Assembly: GCF_011075055.1 (NCBI RefSeq)
Contig: NC_058141.1
Location: 1,116,001-1,180,000, forward strand
Reading direction: 5' to 3'
Source: Mangifera indica
Lineage: Eukaryota; Streptophyta; Magnoliopsida; Sapindales; Anacardiaceae
Length of the DNA: 64,000 nt
Position 1 is the stretch's first letter. Each line of letters starts with the position of its first letter. Under the pieces are notes generated by a model, which was given only the letters and a program-made list of their open reading frames with translations, was not told the DNA's origin and did no database searches. Below, piece after piece: positions 24,915 through 36,900 of the stretch. The position numbers and the translations under genes are program-made.

Positions 24915-26250
24915 ACAGAAAAAAATCGAAACCTAAAAAACAAGGCTGTGGGGAGCAACATAAACAATCAATAAAGATGTGTTACTATATCATTGAATGT
25001 TAATTTATTTTTAATCTAAAATTACCTAATTATTAAGAAATCATCATTGATATTCAAATCGATATTTATTATAAGTATATCAATTTATTTTAATGATTGA
25101 AATAACGTATATGATACATATGATTTATGATATGTGTGGTTGCAAAAAAAAGAGATTACTTTGATAATCTATTTGTTTTATTATTGATATTACTTTTTTT
25201 TGTTCATTATATAATAAAATATTAAGATAATTTTATCAAGATATTTAACAATTATCAAAAAAATCTTTATAATAATTAAATACAATAATTATTTATATAT
25301 ATATATATCAAAATATTATTAATTTATACTTATAATCATTTATGTTTAAATTAATATATATTTATAGTAATTTTTTAGTTCTCAAATCAAATACACCCTT
25401 GAAGAGTAATAAAATATTAATGGTACATTATGGAAAATAATTTAAAAGGGAGTATGAATGAATACCACCCTTTAGATATTGTCACTATTTTACTTTATTT
25501 ATTCAATTTTTAAGAGAAAAATCTCTTCTTTTCACTTAAAATAAGGACCCACTTGATTATTTTACTCTTGCTCAATTTTTAAAAAAAAATTATTCACTTA
25601 AAACAAGGAGTCATCCAATTTTATTGTGATTATTTTGCCTTTACTTATTATTTTTTAAAATAAATTTTTTCTTATTTTAAATTAAAATAACAAGTTATCC
25701 ATTATATATTTTTAATCAAAACACAATATTTATACACGTTAATTTAACGGACAATAATAATTTATATATATAATAATCATATATTCATAAGGGATAATAA
25801 CACTTACAGGTATAAAGTTATCATATTTATTTTATTGAAAGAACTATTTTATTGAAAGAACTAAATTTTCAAAATTTTCAATTAAATAAATTAAATTATT
25901 AGAGTTTCTAATATAAGAGCCCCAACTATCAATATTTTCTATTAAAGATATTGAATAAATATAATTAAAATTATTTATTTTATTTTATTTTAAAAATAAA
26001 ATGATTAATTTAATATCTTTAATAATAAATAATAAAAGTTTAATTATTTCAATGGAAAATTGAAAAGTTTTGCCCTTAAACCCTTGGGAAATAACAATAA
26101 TAAAGTTTGATCCCTTTGGTAACTAGGGGATAGCTTAGTAATTTTGTCATTTTCATGGTTTAAGTATAAAGTTAAAGGACTGCCATCTTATTCTTTTAAA
26201 GAATAGCATATCCACTTAAAACAAACATAGCCGAACATTCAGAAACGCGC
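24915..26250. other. AT-rich intergenic DNA
   Basis: No gene is seen. The segment is mostly poly-AT with scattered GGACT/ACAAGG phrases and a run near 25800-26160 containing the palindrome-like pair ATAACACTTACAGG and TAACTAGGGGATAGC. I found no element ends or target-site duplications. Confidence 0.4.
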
Positions 26251-26392
26251 TCTTGTGAACCTCCTGCAGTTCAGTTATTCTTCTAGCGCAGCAAGGCAAT
26301 TTCCTACAGGCACCGTTGTCCATCTCCCTAGAAGCAACCTCGAATCATCTCTCTGCACGTCACACAAACAATAACACCGACCTGACCCTCAC

Positions 26393-26580
26393 CACGTGGC
26401 AAAAATCTATATGTTACTCATATTAATTTCCCTACACCTGCACACACCTGCACACAGATTCCATATCCATGTCCGTCAAAACCCTTCACACCAGGCTTCT
26501 TGTAGTTGTATTTGTCTCCCAGCACTGTACCTGCAGTGCCTCCAGCACCAGCCAATAGGATCCTGCCATGTCAACACGTG
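26393..26580 (+). promoter_or_regulatory. Putative EAF promoter: two G-boxes and a CCAAT box
   Basis: ACGT-core G-boxes (CACGTG) lie at 26393-26398 and 26575-26580, about 256 and 74 bp before the EAF start codon. A CCAAT box (26552-26556) lies 20 bp upstream of the second G-box. The region 26250-26650 is markedly less AT-rich than its surroundings, as expected for a plant core promoter/5' UTR. Function is inferred from motif and position only. Confidence 0.45.
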
Positions 26581-26648
26581 GAGGCGGAGCCCGCCTGATG
26601 ACGAGCTGTAAATCTAATTTTCCTCCGATCTGCTGATCTTTCAAGATA

Positions 26649-29513
26649 ATGGCGAACAACTCTAAAGAGGAGCCGAAAACGGCGCCGCAATCCGATCGCT
26701 GGTACAATCTCACCCTCGGCTCTTCCTTCAAAGACGATTCGTCTAACAAGTACTGCACGCTGCGATGTAAGTCAAGTCGCTCGTATCACTTTTTCGATCC
26801 AAACGTAGCTTAATTGCTTGAATTTTGAACTTTTTTTTTAATTGATATGATCGATTTATTGACGCAGTTCTTGATGGATTAGTATTATTTAATTATGATA
26901 ATAATAATTAATTTATCTGTATTTTTTAATATTTATTGAGAAATCATTGAATTTTTTGTTAATGGTTGATTGATTTTTATAATTAATTTTTTAAAGCAGG
27001 CTTCAGTTATTTGATTGCTTGAATTTTGAACATTTTTTGTTGATATTATTGATGCAATTATTGATGGATTAGTGTTATTAGATGATGATACTAATATTTA
27101 ATTTATTGTTATTTTTTTAATAAGTTTTGGAATTGCTTTTGAATGTAAATTTTCTGGAAATCATTGAATTTTTTTGAATTTGCATTGCTGTAGATGAATT
27201 TAAGCCAGCTTCAATTGATAAGACCAAGCCTGGAAGCTTGCACAAGAATAAGGACAATAGGGTTTCTGTGGAATTTCATAACAATCAGTTAGGAAAACCT
27301 AAAGTGACATTTGAGGGAAGCAGTGAGGATTACAAAGAAAATGATGCTGTTTTGCTTTTTGATGGTCAGACATTCCGGTTGGAGCGGCTTCACCGGGCAG
27401 TCAAGCAGCTTAGGCACCTTCGAATGCCTGGCGAATCTGCATCAGCAGTTTCGGCTGCGGTTGAGCCAAGGTTATCTCCAGTTGGGAAGGGTTCAAAACC
27501 AACTCATATAAGTAGAAACACGTTTCCTGCTGTGCCAGTGAGTTCTCTTTAATAGTTGATTGGTTTTCTGAATTGTTCATGTGCATTTAAATGGTTTTTG
27601 GGAAGTTTCAAGATGCTAATAGCTGCAATTTGTTTGAAGAGGAGCCAACTGAATGCAAGATAACTCTTTTCCCTTCATAACTTGAAGAATAAGTATTTTA
27701 AATATCTGTTGATCATAATAGTGAGCTCTTCTTATGATGTCCAATGACTAGAATACTCAGGTCTCTTTTAACCTTTGTAGGAGGGGGATCAATCCCAAGA
27801 CCTCATGTATCAGACTAAATTATTGTTCTTAGAAAATATCTATAGTACTATTGAAAATCAAATAACCATATAGACCGAAAATAGAAATTTATGAGTACAT
27901 GGAAGATTTAATTGATGATAAATTCAAAATCTACTTGGTCATGGCATTTGTTCTGCTTATATGAAATGTATGTTCATTGTTTCAAGTGGATCATCCATAT
28001 TCTTTTTTTTTAATCTTCTTCTTCTTCTTCTCCCTTTTGTGAACTCAATCATAACCAAGGGTTGAATTGTTTTATTTTCTAGTTTATTTGTTCCAGTTCT
28101 ATGAATTAAAAAAAAAAAATTGTCATGGTTATCTTCTTTTATGTTTAAAGCTTTTTTTTTAACTGTATTGAACAGGTTGAAGTGGAAAAGATTGATATTG
28201 GCCAGCCAGAGAATTCAGGTTTGTGTAATTTGCTTTTGTTACCAGTATTTGCCTTCTGATTATTGGCAAGGATTCTCAGTAAGCTGAAAATTTACTAGCA
28301 ATTATATAGTGATAGGCACAATAAAAATGAGTTGCAAATTGAGGCATTACTTTAGATTTCTTAATACATAAGATTAGGCAAAATATAATTAAAGAATAAT
28401 GGAAAATAAAATTAGTTTGTCTCTTATACCACTATTGAAATTAAGTGCTGAACCATGTTTAACAATTTTCTGTTTAAAATCTTATCTGTAATTTTCCCTT
28501 GTTTTTGGTTTTGTAAACCACACTAACAAACTGTGGCTTGAATCAAATTTCTCTTGTAATAAAGAAGTGGAGAGTTAAATCTGTGTGTATGTTGAGATAG
28601 CAAAATTATCGTTTGCAAGGACACGCTAGTGGGTCTTGGTTCTTCATATATATTATGCTTGCTCATTAGTCATTGTGCATCTCGGTTGTGCCTGGTGACC
28701 TTCTTACATGCCTTCTTAGAATCTGTTTTGTTTATTTTGACCAGCAAACATACAATACATAATTTGTTTGTTATAGGAGGATCTACAACCTTCTGTTGTC
28801 TGTCTCCTTCGGCAATTTTGACTTCCAGCCATCCTTGATCTTTTAATGAGAGCCCAGACTGACCCATTTTTACATAATTTTGATTCATCAAACGGCATTA
28901 CAGATAAATGCAATTGAGACAGTTTGTAGTGATCTCGTTGTTTTCTGAGCATTTATTATATTGTAATTCATAATGATGATACAACAATCTTATGACAGGT
29001 GCAAAACCTGCTGGTAAGGGGATTGCTGATCAATTTGATCAACCAAATTTGTCTGCCACCTCACCGGGGTCTAAAAATGATGAAGGTGACGAGCATCAAG
29101 ATATAGATTTGGTTGACATCTTCGGCGATGGAAGCCCCGATGATGGAAATACCACTGAACAAAAAGCAGATGTTGGATCTGATATTAAGGTGCCCCGACA
29201 CCATGACACTGATGATGAGATTGCTGATGTAGATGATAGTGGTGACGAAGCAGACAAGGGGCCAAATGCTGCGGAAACCCTTAGAGCTCAGGTGAAGGGG
29301 CCAAATGCCGCGGATGCCCTTAGAGCCCAGGTGAAGGGACCAAATGCCGCGGATGCCCTTAGAGCCCAGGTGAATGCAGCGGAGGGGGATGATCGGTCCT
29401 CAAGCTCTAGCAGTAGCAGTGGAAGTGGAAGCAGCGGTACTGGAAGTGGTAGTGGAAGTAGTAGCAGCAGTGATACTGAAGGCAGCGATGAAGACTCAGT
29501 TAACTCTATTTGA
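26649..29513 (+). CDS. EAF-family (ELL-associated factor) Pol II elongation protein
   Basis: Exons 26649-26766, 27194-27537, 28176-28218 and 28999-29513 sum to 1020 nt, giving 339 aa; all introns are GT-AG and phases join cleanly. The start is the first ATG in frame (MANNSKEEP). Residues about 17-115 match the EAF N-terminal domain: WYNLTLGSSF, KYCTLRYEFKPASID, KVTFEG, then DAVLLFDGQTFRLERLHRAVKQLRHLR. EAF proteins bind ELL and stimulate RNA polymerase II elongation in the nucleus; that role is family knowledge. The rest is low-complexity: acidic with DIDLVDIFGDGSP, three 13-residue repeats (255-293), and a Ser/Gly-rich acidic tail ending EDSVNSI. The length and acidic-Ser tail are normal for the family. 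The 43-nt exon 3 is unusually small. Confidence in family is high. Confidence 0.93.
29256..29372 (+). repeat. In-frame 39-bp tandem repeat, three copies, in EAF exon 4
   Basis: Units 29256-29294, 29295-29333 and 29334-29372 encode KGPNAAETLRAQV, KGPNAADALRAQV and KGPNAADALRAQV. Copies 2 and 3 differ by what looks like a single silent base (GGG/GGA), while copy 1 differs at several positions. This suggests a recent duplication of the last unit. The repeat is a multiple of three, so the frame is kept. Confidence 0.95.
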
Positions 29514-30922
29514 GGACTCGAGCTAACCATCGGAAACTTACAAGTAAACAACCTTCCAAGGGAACCAAAGAATACACAAGGTATCAATATTTATACAAAT
29601 TTTCCTGTCATACACAATGTAATAAGCCATCCTAATTTTCTGGGAGAATGTTTTTGCTTAATTTCTTTAAGATTGGTGTGCAAAAAACTGTAAAGATGTT
29701 ATGATGGCCCCCTTTCATAAAAGGGAAGCCAAAATTAACGTATTTTATTTATTTTTGTAAGGAAAAACTAAATCCGAGGTGACTGATCGCAACTTTTGCC
29801 TGAAATCAATCTGGAAATTTTCTGCCAAATGAAGGAAATTCTTTGTTCAACTTCATTGTTATAACCTAGAACTATCAAACTATCTGGGTTGAATTAAACT
29901 TGAACTTAAGTCAATTTAAGTTTGATTCAATTTGAGGATCAAACTTTATTTAAACCAGTTCGAATTTGGTTCATTCAAGGGAAATAAAACTTGAGTTCAG
30001 TTCAAATTTAGCTACAATATCTAGCAGAGTTGAATAAGAAACGATTAAAATGACGTTATTTTGATATATATAGATTTAAATGACGTTGTTTTAGTCTATT
30101 CGAATAAATTTTTCAAACTTGCGAATTTGATAAACAGAACATCCCTTAAACTGGAGCTCACTTGAGTTAAACTTATTTTAAACTCGTTTAAATCAAACTA
30201 ATTTTTGAGTTTTTTGAGTTTGGTTAAACTTATTTTGAATCTAATCTTATAAATTATCGTAGTTTTTTCTCCTAAAAATAACCAAATGGATTTTTTTAAT
30301 AAATAAACTAAACTCTAGTATTTTTTTATTGAATGGACCAAACTCTCATATATTCCTATAAAATTGATTAAATTTTAAATATTTTTATTAAAAATATCGA
30401 ATAAATAAAATTAGAGTTATTTTTTTTGTTTTGAAAATTAAAAAATTACTTTTATACCATCAATAAGAAATAAAAAAATAGTTAAAATTTAATCTATTCA
30501 ATTTGAAAAGTTTGACTCTTTAAAAATAAAATATGGTAGGTAAAAGATGTGATGGTTAGATATTTTAGGTGTTGTAATCCCTTATTTTAAGTTGGGAGTT
30601 TTTGATTCACAATATTGAAAACTAAAATAGAAGATATATTTTAAAGAGTTTTCTTTATTAACACCCCAAATTAAAACCCAAGAATGGGAGTTTTTCATTA
30701 TAATTTTAATTTCCCTGTGTTTTATATATATGGAATTAAATAATGAAACACTATATTTAGGGAATTATATAGTACAATACTATAAATATGCTTTAAAAAG
30801 CATTCACAATGAGGTGTGGATTCAATTGAAGCTGCTTGGGTTTCAACCGATATTCGATTCGAATGAATTAAGTTTAAATAGAAGAAATTTTAGTTTGAGT
30901 TTAGTGTGAACCTACTCATTGT
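29514..30922. other. EAF 3' flank and AT-rich repeat DNA
   Basis: About 29514-29760 is probably EAF 3' UTR (AATGTAATAAGCC near 29617). From about 29870, phrases such as TTGAACTTAAGTCAATTTAAG and AACTCGTTTAAATCAAACT belong to the dispersed repeat family also seen near 32150-32480 and 44260-44610. No gene is seen. Confidence 0.4.
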
Positions 30923-30930
30923 GTTAACAT

Positions 30931-31189
30931 TAAGGGTATACATAATTCGATTTAAACTATAAATTTATATCGATCCACTCAAAAATTATAATTTAGTTTG
31001 TAAAATAGTTTGATTTGAATTGATAAATTTTTTAAAAATAGTTTTCAGTTTGGTTTACAATTTTAACAATTTTCAGAGTGAACCAAATTGTAAACTGTAT
31101 TTTTTAAAATATATCTATATAACTATATTTGACAAAATTTGTCAATAAACAATTAGATATACAACTTGTTTTTTCATATTTATTTTATC

Positions 31190-31234
<45 letters not shown>

Positions 31235-31458
31235 TATATATATTTATATTATGTTTAAAAAACTATAATTTAATAAATTTTATTATATATTAAAAGTAAA
31301 TAATTTTAATATATTTAAATCATAATCTAAACCAAACAAAACCATATTTTTTTAATTTAGTTTGGTTTAGTTTGATTTGAAAATTTTTTAAGCCATTCTT
31401 TTTAGTTTGGTTTGAATGAGCACTTAAACCGTATCAAGTTAGATCGTGCATACCCTTG
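30931..31458. mobile_element. hAT-type miniature element with 8-bp TSD
   Basis: The 528-bp segment is bounded by a perfect 8-bp direct repeat GTTAACAT (30923-30930 and 31459-31466), the hAT TSD length. The left end TAAGGGTATACATAA and the complement of the right end CAAGGGTATGCACGA form short imperfect terminal inverted repeats. Subterminal AAACCAAAC/GTTTGGTTT phrases occur on both sides. An (AT)n microsatellite (about 31192-31231) sits inside. There is no coding capacity. Confidence 0.75.
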
Positions 31459-31599
31459 GTTAACATTGTCATGCCAAAGAAATTGACTCATCTATAATTG
31501 TTTTTCTTTTTTCCAGTAATTTTCTTCTTCCTTGATAATTATTTTTCTTCTTTAATGATTTGAACAAATTCAATTTAACCTCAAACTATTTATTTTGGA

Positions 31600-32750
31600 T
31601 TCAAGTCAAACTCAAACTAACTCTTGTTATATTCAATTTGGTTCAAATCCTCCTTACTTAAAAAAAATACAAAAATAAAGAAATTCACTTTAAAGTAAGA
31701 CTATATTTAAATTCAAAGTTTAAATGGAGATAAAAGCCTGAAGGCCTTGCAAATATATGTTCTGTGCAATTCAAAGATCATTGTCCTTTGCTAAAATGCA
31801 ATCACAGATAAAGAATTGAAATTTTTTAACCCATATAACCTTTGCATGAAGACAAGACAAAATTGGAAGGAATTTTTTGGTTAATTTATTTTGGGAAATT
31901 GTTAGGCCTGCCTGCCCACCTACTTCCAAACCAAGTTAACCATATTGTCTTTTAATAGTCCTAGCAATTTGATTTTCTGTTTTGATAATATTCTATGTAC
32001 CAAAGGTTAGTATTAATAAATACAAATAAATTAATATGTTATCGTATAATTAAATTAGCAATAAAATATATAATTAGATTATTCAATCATATTATATGAT
32101 AATACATCAGTCTATTTATGCTTGTCACTTATTGTAAGGGTAAATATAAATCAAATTAAGTCTAAACACCCCTTGACTCAATTGAAAATTGATGTGACTT
32201 GAGTTCATAGAGCCTCAAATAAACAAAACGATCTCATTTTAACAATTGTTCGATATGATTCGAATCAAACTCAAATCGAATCATTTGTCTGGATCACAAG
32301 CCATGTCAAACCAAACTTCTTTTAGCTCGACTTTGACTTAGTTTCAAAAATGATATGACTCTCTTGGGATAAGTTCAGTTCAAGTTTGATTTAAACGAAT
32401 TTAAACTTACCTGAATCAAATCAAACTAGCTTTCGAAATTGAGTCAGCTCAATTTGGATCCAATCTCAATTGTTATCGTTTATATATAGAGTGATGTTAT
32501 ATGCATTTATAATTAATACTAATTTTGATACTAATAATAACATATTATCATATAATTAAATATTATTTTATTCTAAATTTAAAATATCTAATCACAAAGT
32601 AATATTACCCAAATAAGTATTTTAATTATACATCTACATAGTTTTGTTGGTTTACCTAAATTATTACTCTTTCTATTTTAAAGTGAAAGCAGTGTCACTT
32701 TTTTTTGAAAAATGTGTATCTTTTTGGGTTATTTTAACTTGATTAGGGAT
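31600..32750. repeat. Local duplication, copy 1 (preserves the empty sites)
   Basis: Beginning at GATTCAAGTCAAACTCAAAC, this segment aligns in blocks with copy 2: 33697-33722, then 42323-42649, then 44054-44830, then about 44935-45020. Shared phrases include CTTTGCATGAAGACAAG, TTTTGGGAAATTGTTAGGC, CCTAGCAATTTGATTTTCT and TTGATTAGGGAT. Copy 1 lacks every large insertion found in copy 2, so it records the pre-insertion state. I saw no coding sequence in it. Confidence 0.75.
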
Positions 32751-33696
32751 TGTCCTATCGGTGGCGGTGGTCATAATAAAGGTAGGTACGAAGGTGGTGG
32801 CGAAGGTGCAGGTATGAACTGTTATAACAGTAATGGGTTTAAAATTTAGAGATACTAGCTTTTTAAATCTTGGGATTTTTCTTGTACTTCAAATGAGTTT
32901 TGAAATATTCTAAATGAGACGTTTAATTTGAGTAATATTTTATTATCAAAATAAAAAGATTATTTTAAAGAAAGATTACTTAGAAGATTACTAGGTATAA
33001 ATGATTATTATATTTAATAAAATTTGATAGGTATAAATAATTATTGTGTTTGGGTAAAAGTAATAAAAGAATATTAGTAAATTATTTTATTTTAATGCGC
33101 TTGAATATAATTATTTTTAAATATTTTTTATATTATTTATCATATTAATTGAAAATAAATTTATTTTTGTATTAAAAAATTAATAAATAATAATATAATT
33201 ATAATAAAATCAAGATTACCTTGGTAATATTTAAATATTTAAGGTGAAGATGGTAATCAGATTCCTACCTATATTACTTATCACATCAGTATTAGTAATA
33301 GAAGATTACTGTAATTTTTTATTACTAATAAACCAAATAAGGAAATAAAAGATAGATTACTGGAACCAAACGGCCTCAAAGTGTTTGGGGAAATAGAGAA
33401 GGAATTAAATAGAATAGTTTTATGGAAAGAAAGGAATTTAATAAAATGATTTAAAGTGAAAAAGCGTGCTATGAGATTGGGTTTAGATGAAAGGAATTAA
33501 ATAAAATGGCTTTTAGGAAGCAAAGGACTAAAATTTTGATTAAAAATTTTATTGATTAAATGATAGTTATACCCTTAACATTAATGAATTTTGTTAAAGT
33601 TAATGTCTGATGGGTGAAATTTTATATTTTCAAAAGTTAGCAAATGAGACTTTAGAAAAATATCAAACCTTGGGTGGGAATAAGTCTTTTGGCCTT
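32751..33696. other. AT-rich spacer with one MULE-like element end
   Basis: No gene is seen. The stretch 33660-33694 (CTTGGGTGGGAATAAGTC, then TTTTGGCC) matches the right terminus of the foldback MULE-like family at 24201 and 54121. It directly abuts copy 2 of the local duplication, which begins TTTTAGATTC. I could not find its left end. Near 33290-33377, phrases such as GATTACTGGAACCAAACGGCC suggest another degenerate DNA-transposon terminus. Confidence 0.45.
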
Positions 33697-33968
33697 TTAG
33701 ATTCAAGTCAAACTCAAACTAACCCTTAAAATATTTCTAGGATATACAATTTCTTATTTTAGTTTATTGTGTATATTAGTTTTCCTATTGTATAATTATT
33801 TTATTTTTCTATATACGGTATAGGGTGGTTATCGTGTATAAATTCATATATGTATTAATAGACAAAAGTTATACAAAATTTATCCTATTCAATTATTTTG
33901 TCATGATATCATAGCTCTAATATACATACATATATAAATACACACACACATATATATATATATATAGT

Positions 33969-36900
33969 TGTTGAAATAAACTGTCTAACTATTAATAAAT
34001 TAGCTAGACCACGTTCTTAGGCTCTGCAATAGTTAATTTACTTGTTTCAGTCCATGGTTGTCCTGGTCTTTAAGAGTTTCTTTGTTATCTCTTTGCACAT
34101 TCTATTTAGTGTCTGATTTTGTGTTGCGTTCTATTATGTGTCAGTCTATATAAAAACAACTTCAGTGGTCATGAATAAAGTATTTAGAAAAAGCATTTTC
34201 TTATCTTCTTTTGATAGCATTTTCTCATCTTCTTTTGATAATTTAACTGACATTGGTATCAAAGACAAAAAAAAGAGAAAGTGAGTGAGAGTACCACGGT
34301 AGTAGGTTCGAAAAAAAAAAAAAAATAAGCAGTATAAATAGAGTGGGAGTATTTTGCAACAGCAGAACCAATACTCTACAACAGCAATGGCAATTGAGAG
34401 CTTTGTTCAACTAGCAATTCCTCGCTTTTGATGGTCATTATGATCATTGGAGCATGCTAATGGAAAATTTTCTTAGATCAAAAGAATACTGGCAAGTTGT
34501 CTCCGAAGGAATTACTGAACCAACAATAGGCACATTACTGATAGGTGCACAAAGATCAGAACTTGAAGGGTTACGGCTAAAGGATCTCAAGACGAAGAAT
34601 TATCTCTTCCAAGCTATTGATCGTCTAATCTTGAAAACTATTCTTTCCAAGGACATTTCAAAGCAGATTTGGGATTCTATGAAAAAGAAATTCCAAGGAT
34701 CAGCATGGGCAAGGAAACAGCAGCTTCAATCACTTCGCCAAAAATTTGAATTACTTCGAATGAAGTCAGGAGAATTAGTTTTTCATTTTTTTTCAAGGAC
34801 AATGGCAATTGTCAACAAGATACAGGTTCATGGTGAGAGGACAAAGGATGTGACTGTAATCAAGAAAATTCTTCGTTTGATGATACCTAAATTCAATTAT
34901 GTGGTCTGTTCAATTGAAGAATAAAAAAATCTTGATTTTCTTTCAATTGATGAACTGCAAGGTTCTTTGCTAGTTCATTAGCAGAAAATGAACCAACAAC
35001 AAAACAACGAGGAGCAAGCATTACAAGCCTCATCTAATAATAATCTTTTGGCTTAAAAAAGAAGACATCGAGGAAGAGGTAAAGGCAAAGGCAATAATGA
35101 AGGAAGATACTTGCAAAATCAGTAACCTCAGAATGATCACTACACACTTCAAGGAATAGGAAGAAGCAGAGGCAAAGGAAGAAGACGTGGAAGCCCCCAA
35201 TCAATAACTGAACACCCAAAGTCAATAAACAAATCAAACATGCAATGCTATCGATGTCACAGGTATGGACATCATCAAAATGAATGTACAACTAACTTGT
35301 CCAAGAACAATGGAGAAAAGTTCAATTTTGCAGAAACACATGAGGAGATATCTTTGTTGATGGTTTGCCATACCAAGGAAGAAACCAACAAGCACTTGTG
35401 GTACCTGGATATTGGTTGTAACAATCATATGTGAAGTGACAAAACAATTTTTTCCTATCTAGACGAGTCATATAAGAAATGATGTGAAGTTTGGTAACAA
35501 CACCAAAGTTTTAGTTATAGGAAAAAGACAGGTAACCATACAAACCAAAGGGAACAATATTCAAACAATCTCTAATGTTCTTTTTGTTCTAGATTTGAAG
35601 ACTGACTTGTTAAGTATTGGTCAATTGCAAGAAAAGGGCTATGAGATCACAATTAAAGATGGTGTGTGTTGCATTCATGACGTCAAACTAGGCTTGATTG
35701 CTCAGGTTAAAACGATAGCAAACAGAATGTTTCCTCTTTATTTGCACAATGTTTCACAGACTTATTTCTCAACAAGATTCGATGATGATGTTTGGTTGTG
35801 GCACTTTCGATATGGTTATATAAGTTTTGGTGGTTTGAAGACACTTCAACAAAAAGGAATGGTGGTTAGGCTTCCAACATTCTCAACTTTGATAAAAGTA
35901 TGTGAAAAATGCATCATTGGCAAACAACACAGAGATTCATTTGCAAAAAGAAAAACACAAAGAGCAAGAAAGTTATTGGAAATTATGCACTCTAACCTTT
36001 GTGGACCGATCAATCCTGCTTCCAATGGAGGTAAACAGTATATTATCACTTTCATTAATGATTTGAGTCGGAAAACGTGGGCTTATTTTTTACAAGAGAA
36101 ATCTAAAGCTTTAATTGCTTTTAAAAGCTTTAAAGCAATTGTTCAGAATGAAGCAAGATGTCCAATTTAGGTGTTGTGCACAGACCATGGTGGAGAGTAT
36201 ACCTCGCATGAATTTACAGAATTTTGTGACACACATGGCATCAAACGATAACTGATAGCAGCCTACACGCCACAACAAAATGGCGTGTGCGAAAGAAAGA
36301 ACCATACAATCTTAAATATGGTGAAAAGTCTATTAGCGATGAGCGAGGTGCCAAAGAGTTTTTGACCTGAAGCTATTAATTGGAGCCTCCACATTCTGAA
36401 CAGAAGTCCAACTCTAACAGTTCAAAATATGACACCAGAAGAGGCATAGAGTGGTCACCAACCAACAGTTGATCACTTCAAAATTTTTGGATGTATAACT
36501 TATGCACATGTCCTAGATGAGAAAAGAAAAAAGTTAGATGACAAAGGTGAGAAATGTATTTTTCTTGGAGTAAGTGATCATTCTAAAGCTTACAAGTTGT
36601 ACAATCCTCACATTGAGAAGATTTTCATAAGTAATGACATAATCTTTGATGAAGACAAATTATGGAAATGGAATGAAGATGGAACTTAGCAAAATATACT
36701 TGTTGACTTTGAAGATGGTAAACAACCACATCAACAACTTGAAGAAGAAGTAGTAACGGAATCATCTACACCCATAATTGAATGGTGATCACAAGGATTA
36801 GAAGGAAGCCTGCATGGATGGCTGACTATGATGTAACAGAATTTGATCAAAGTGAAGATCCAGTCACAAGCTTTGTTTTGTTTTCAGATTGTGATCCTTT

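Noticed and set aside
29288..29587. Minus-strand 99-aa Leu/Pro-rich ORF
   Set aside because: Antisense of the EAF tandem repeat and Ser/Gly tail; low-complexity composition only.
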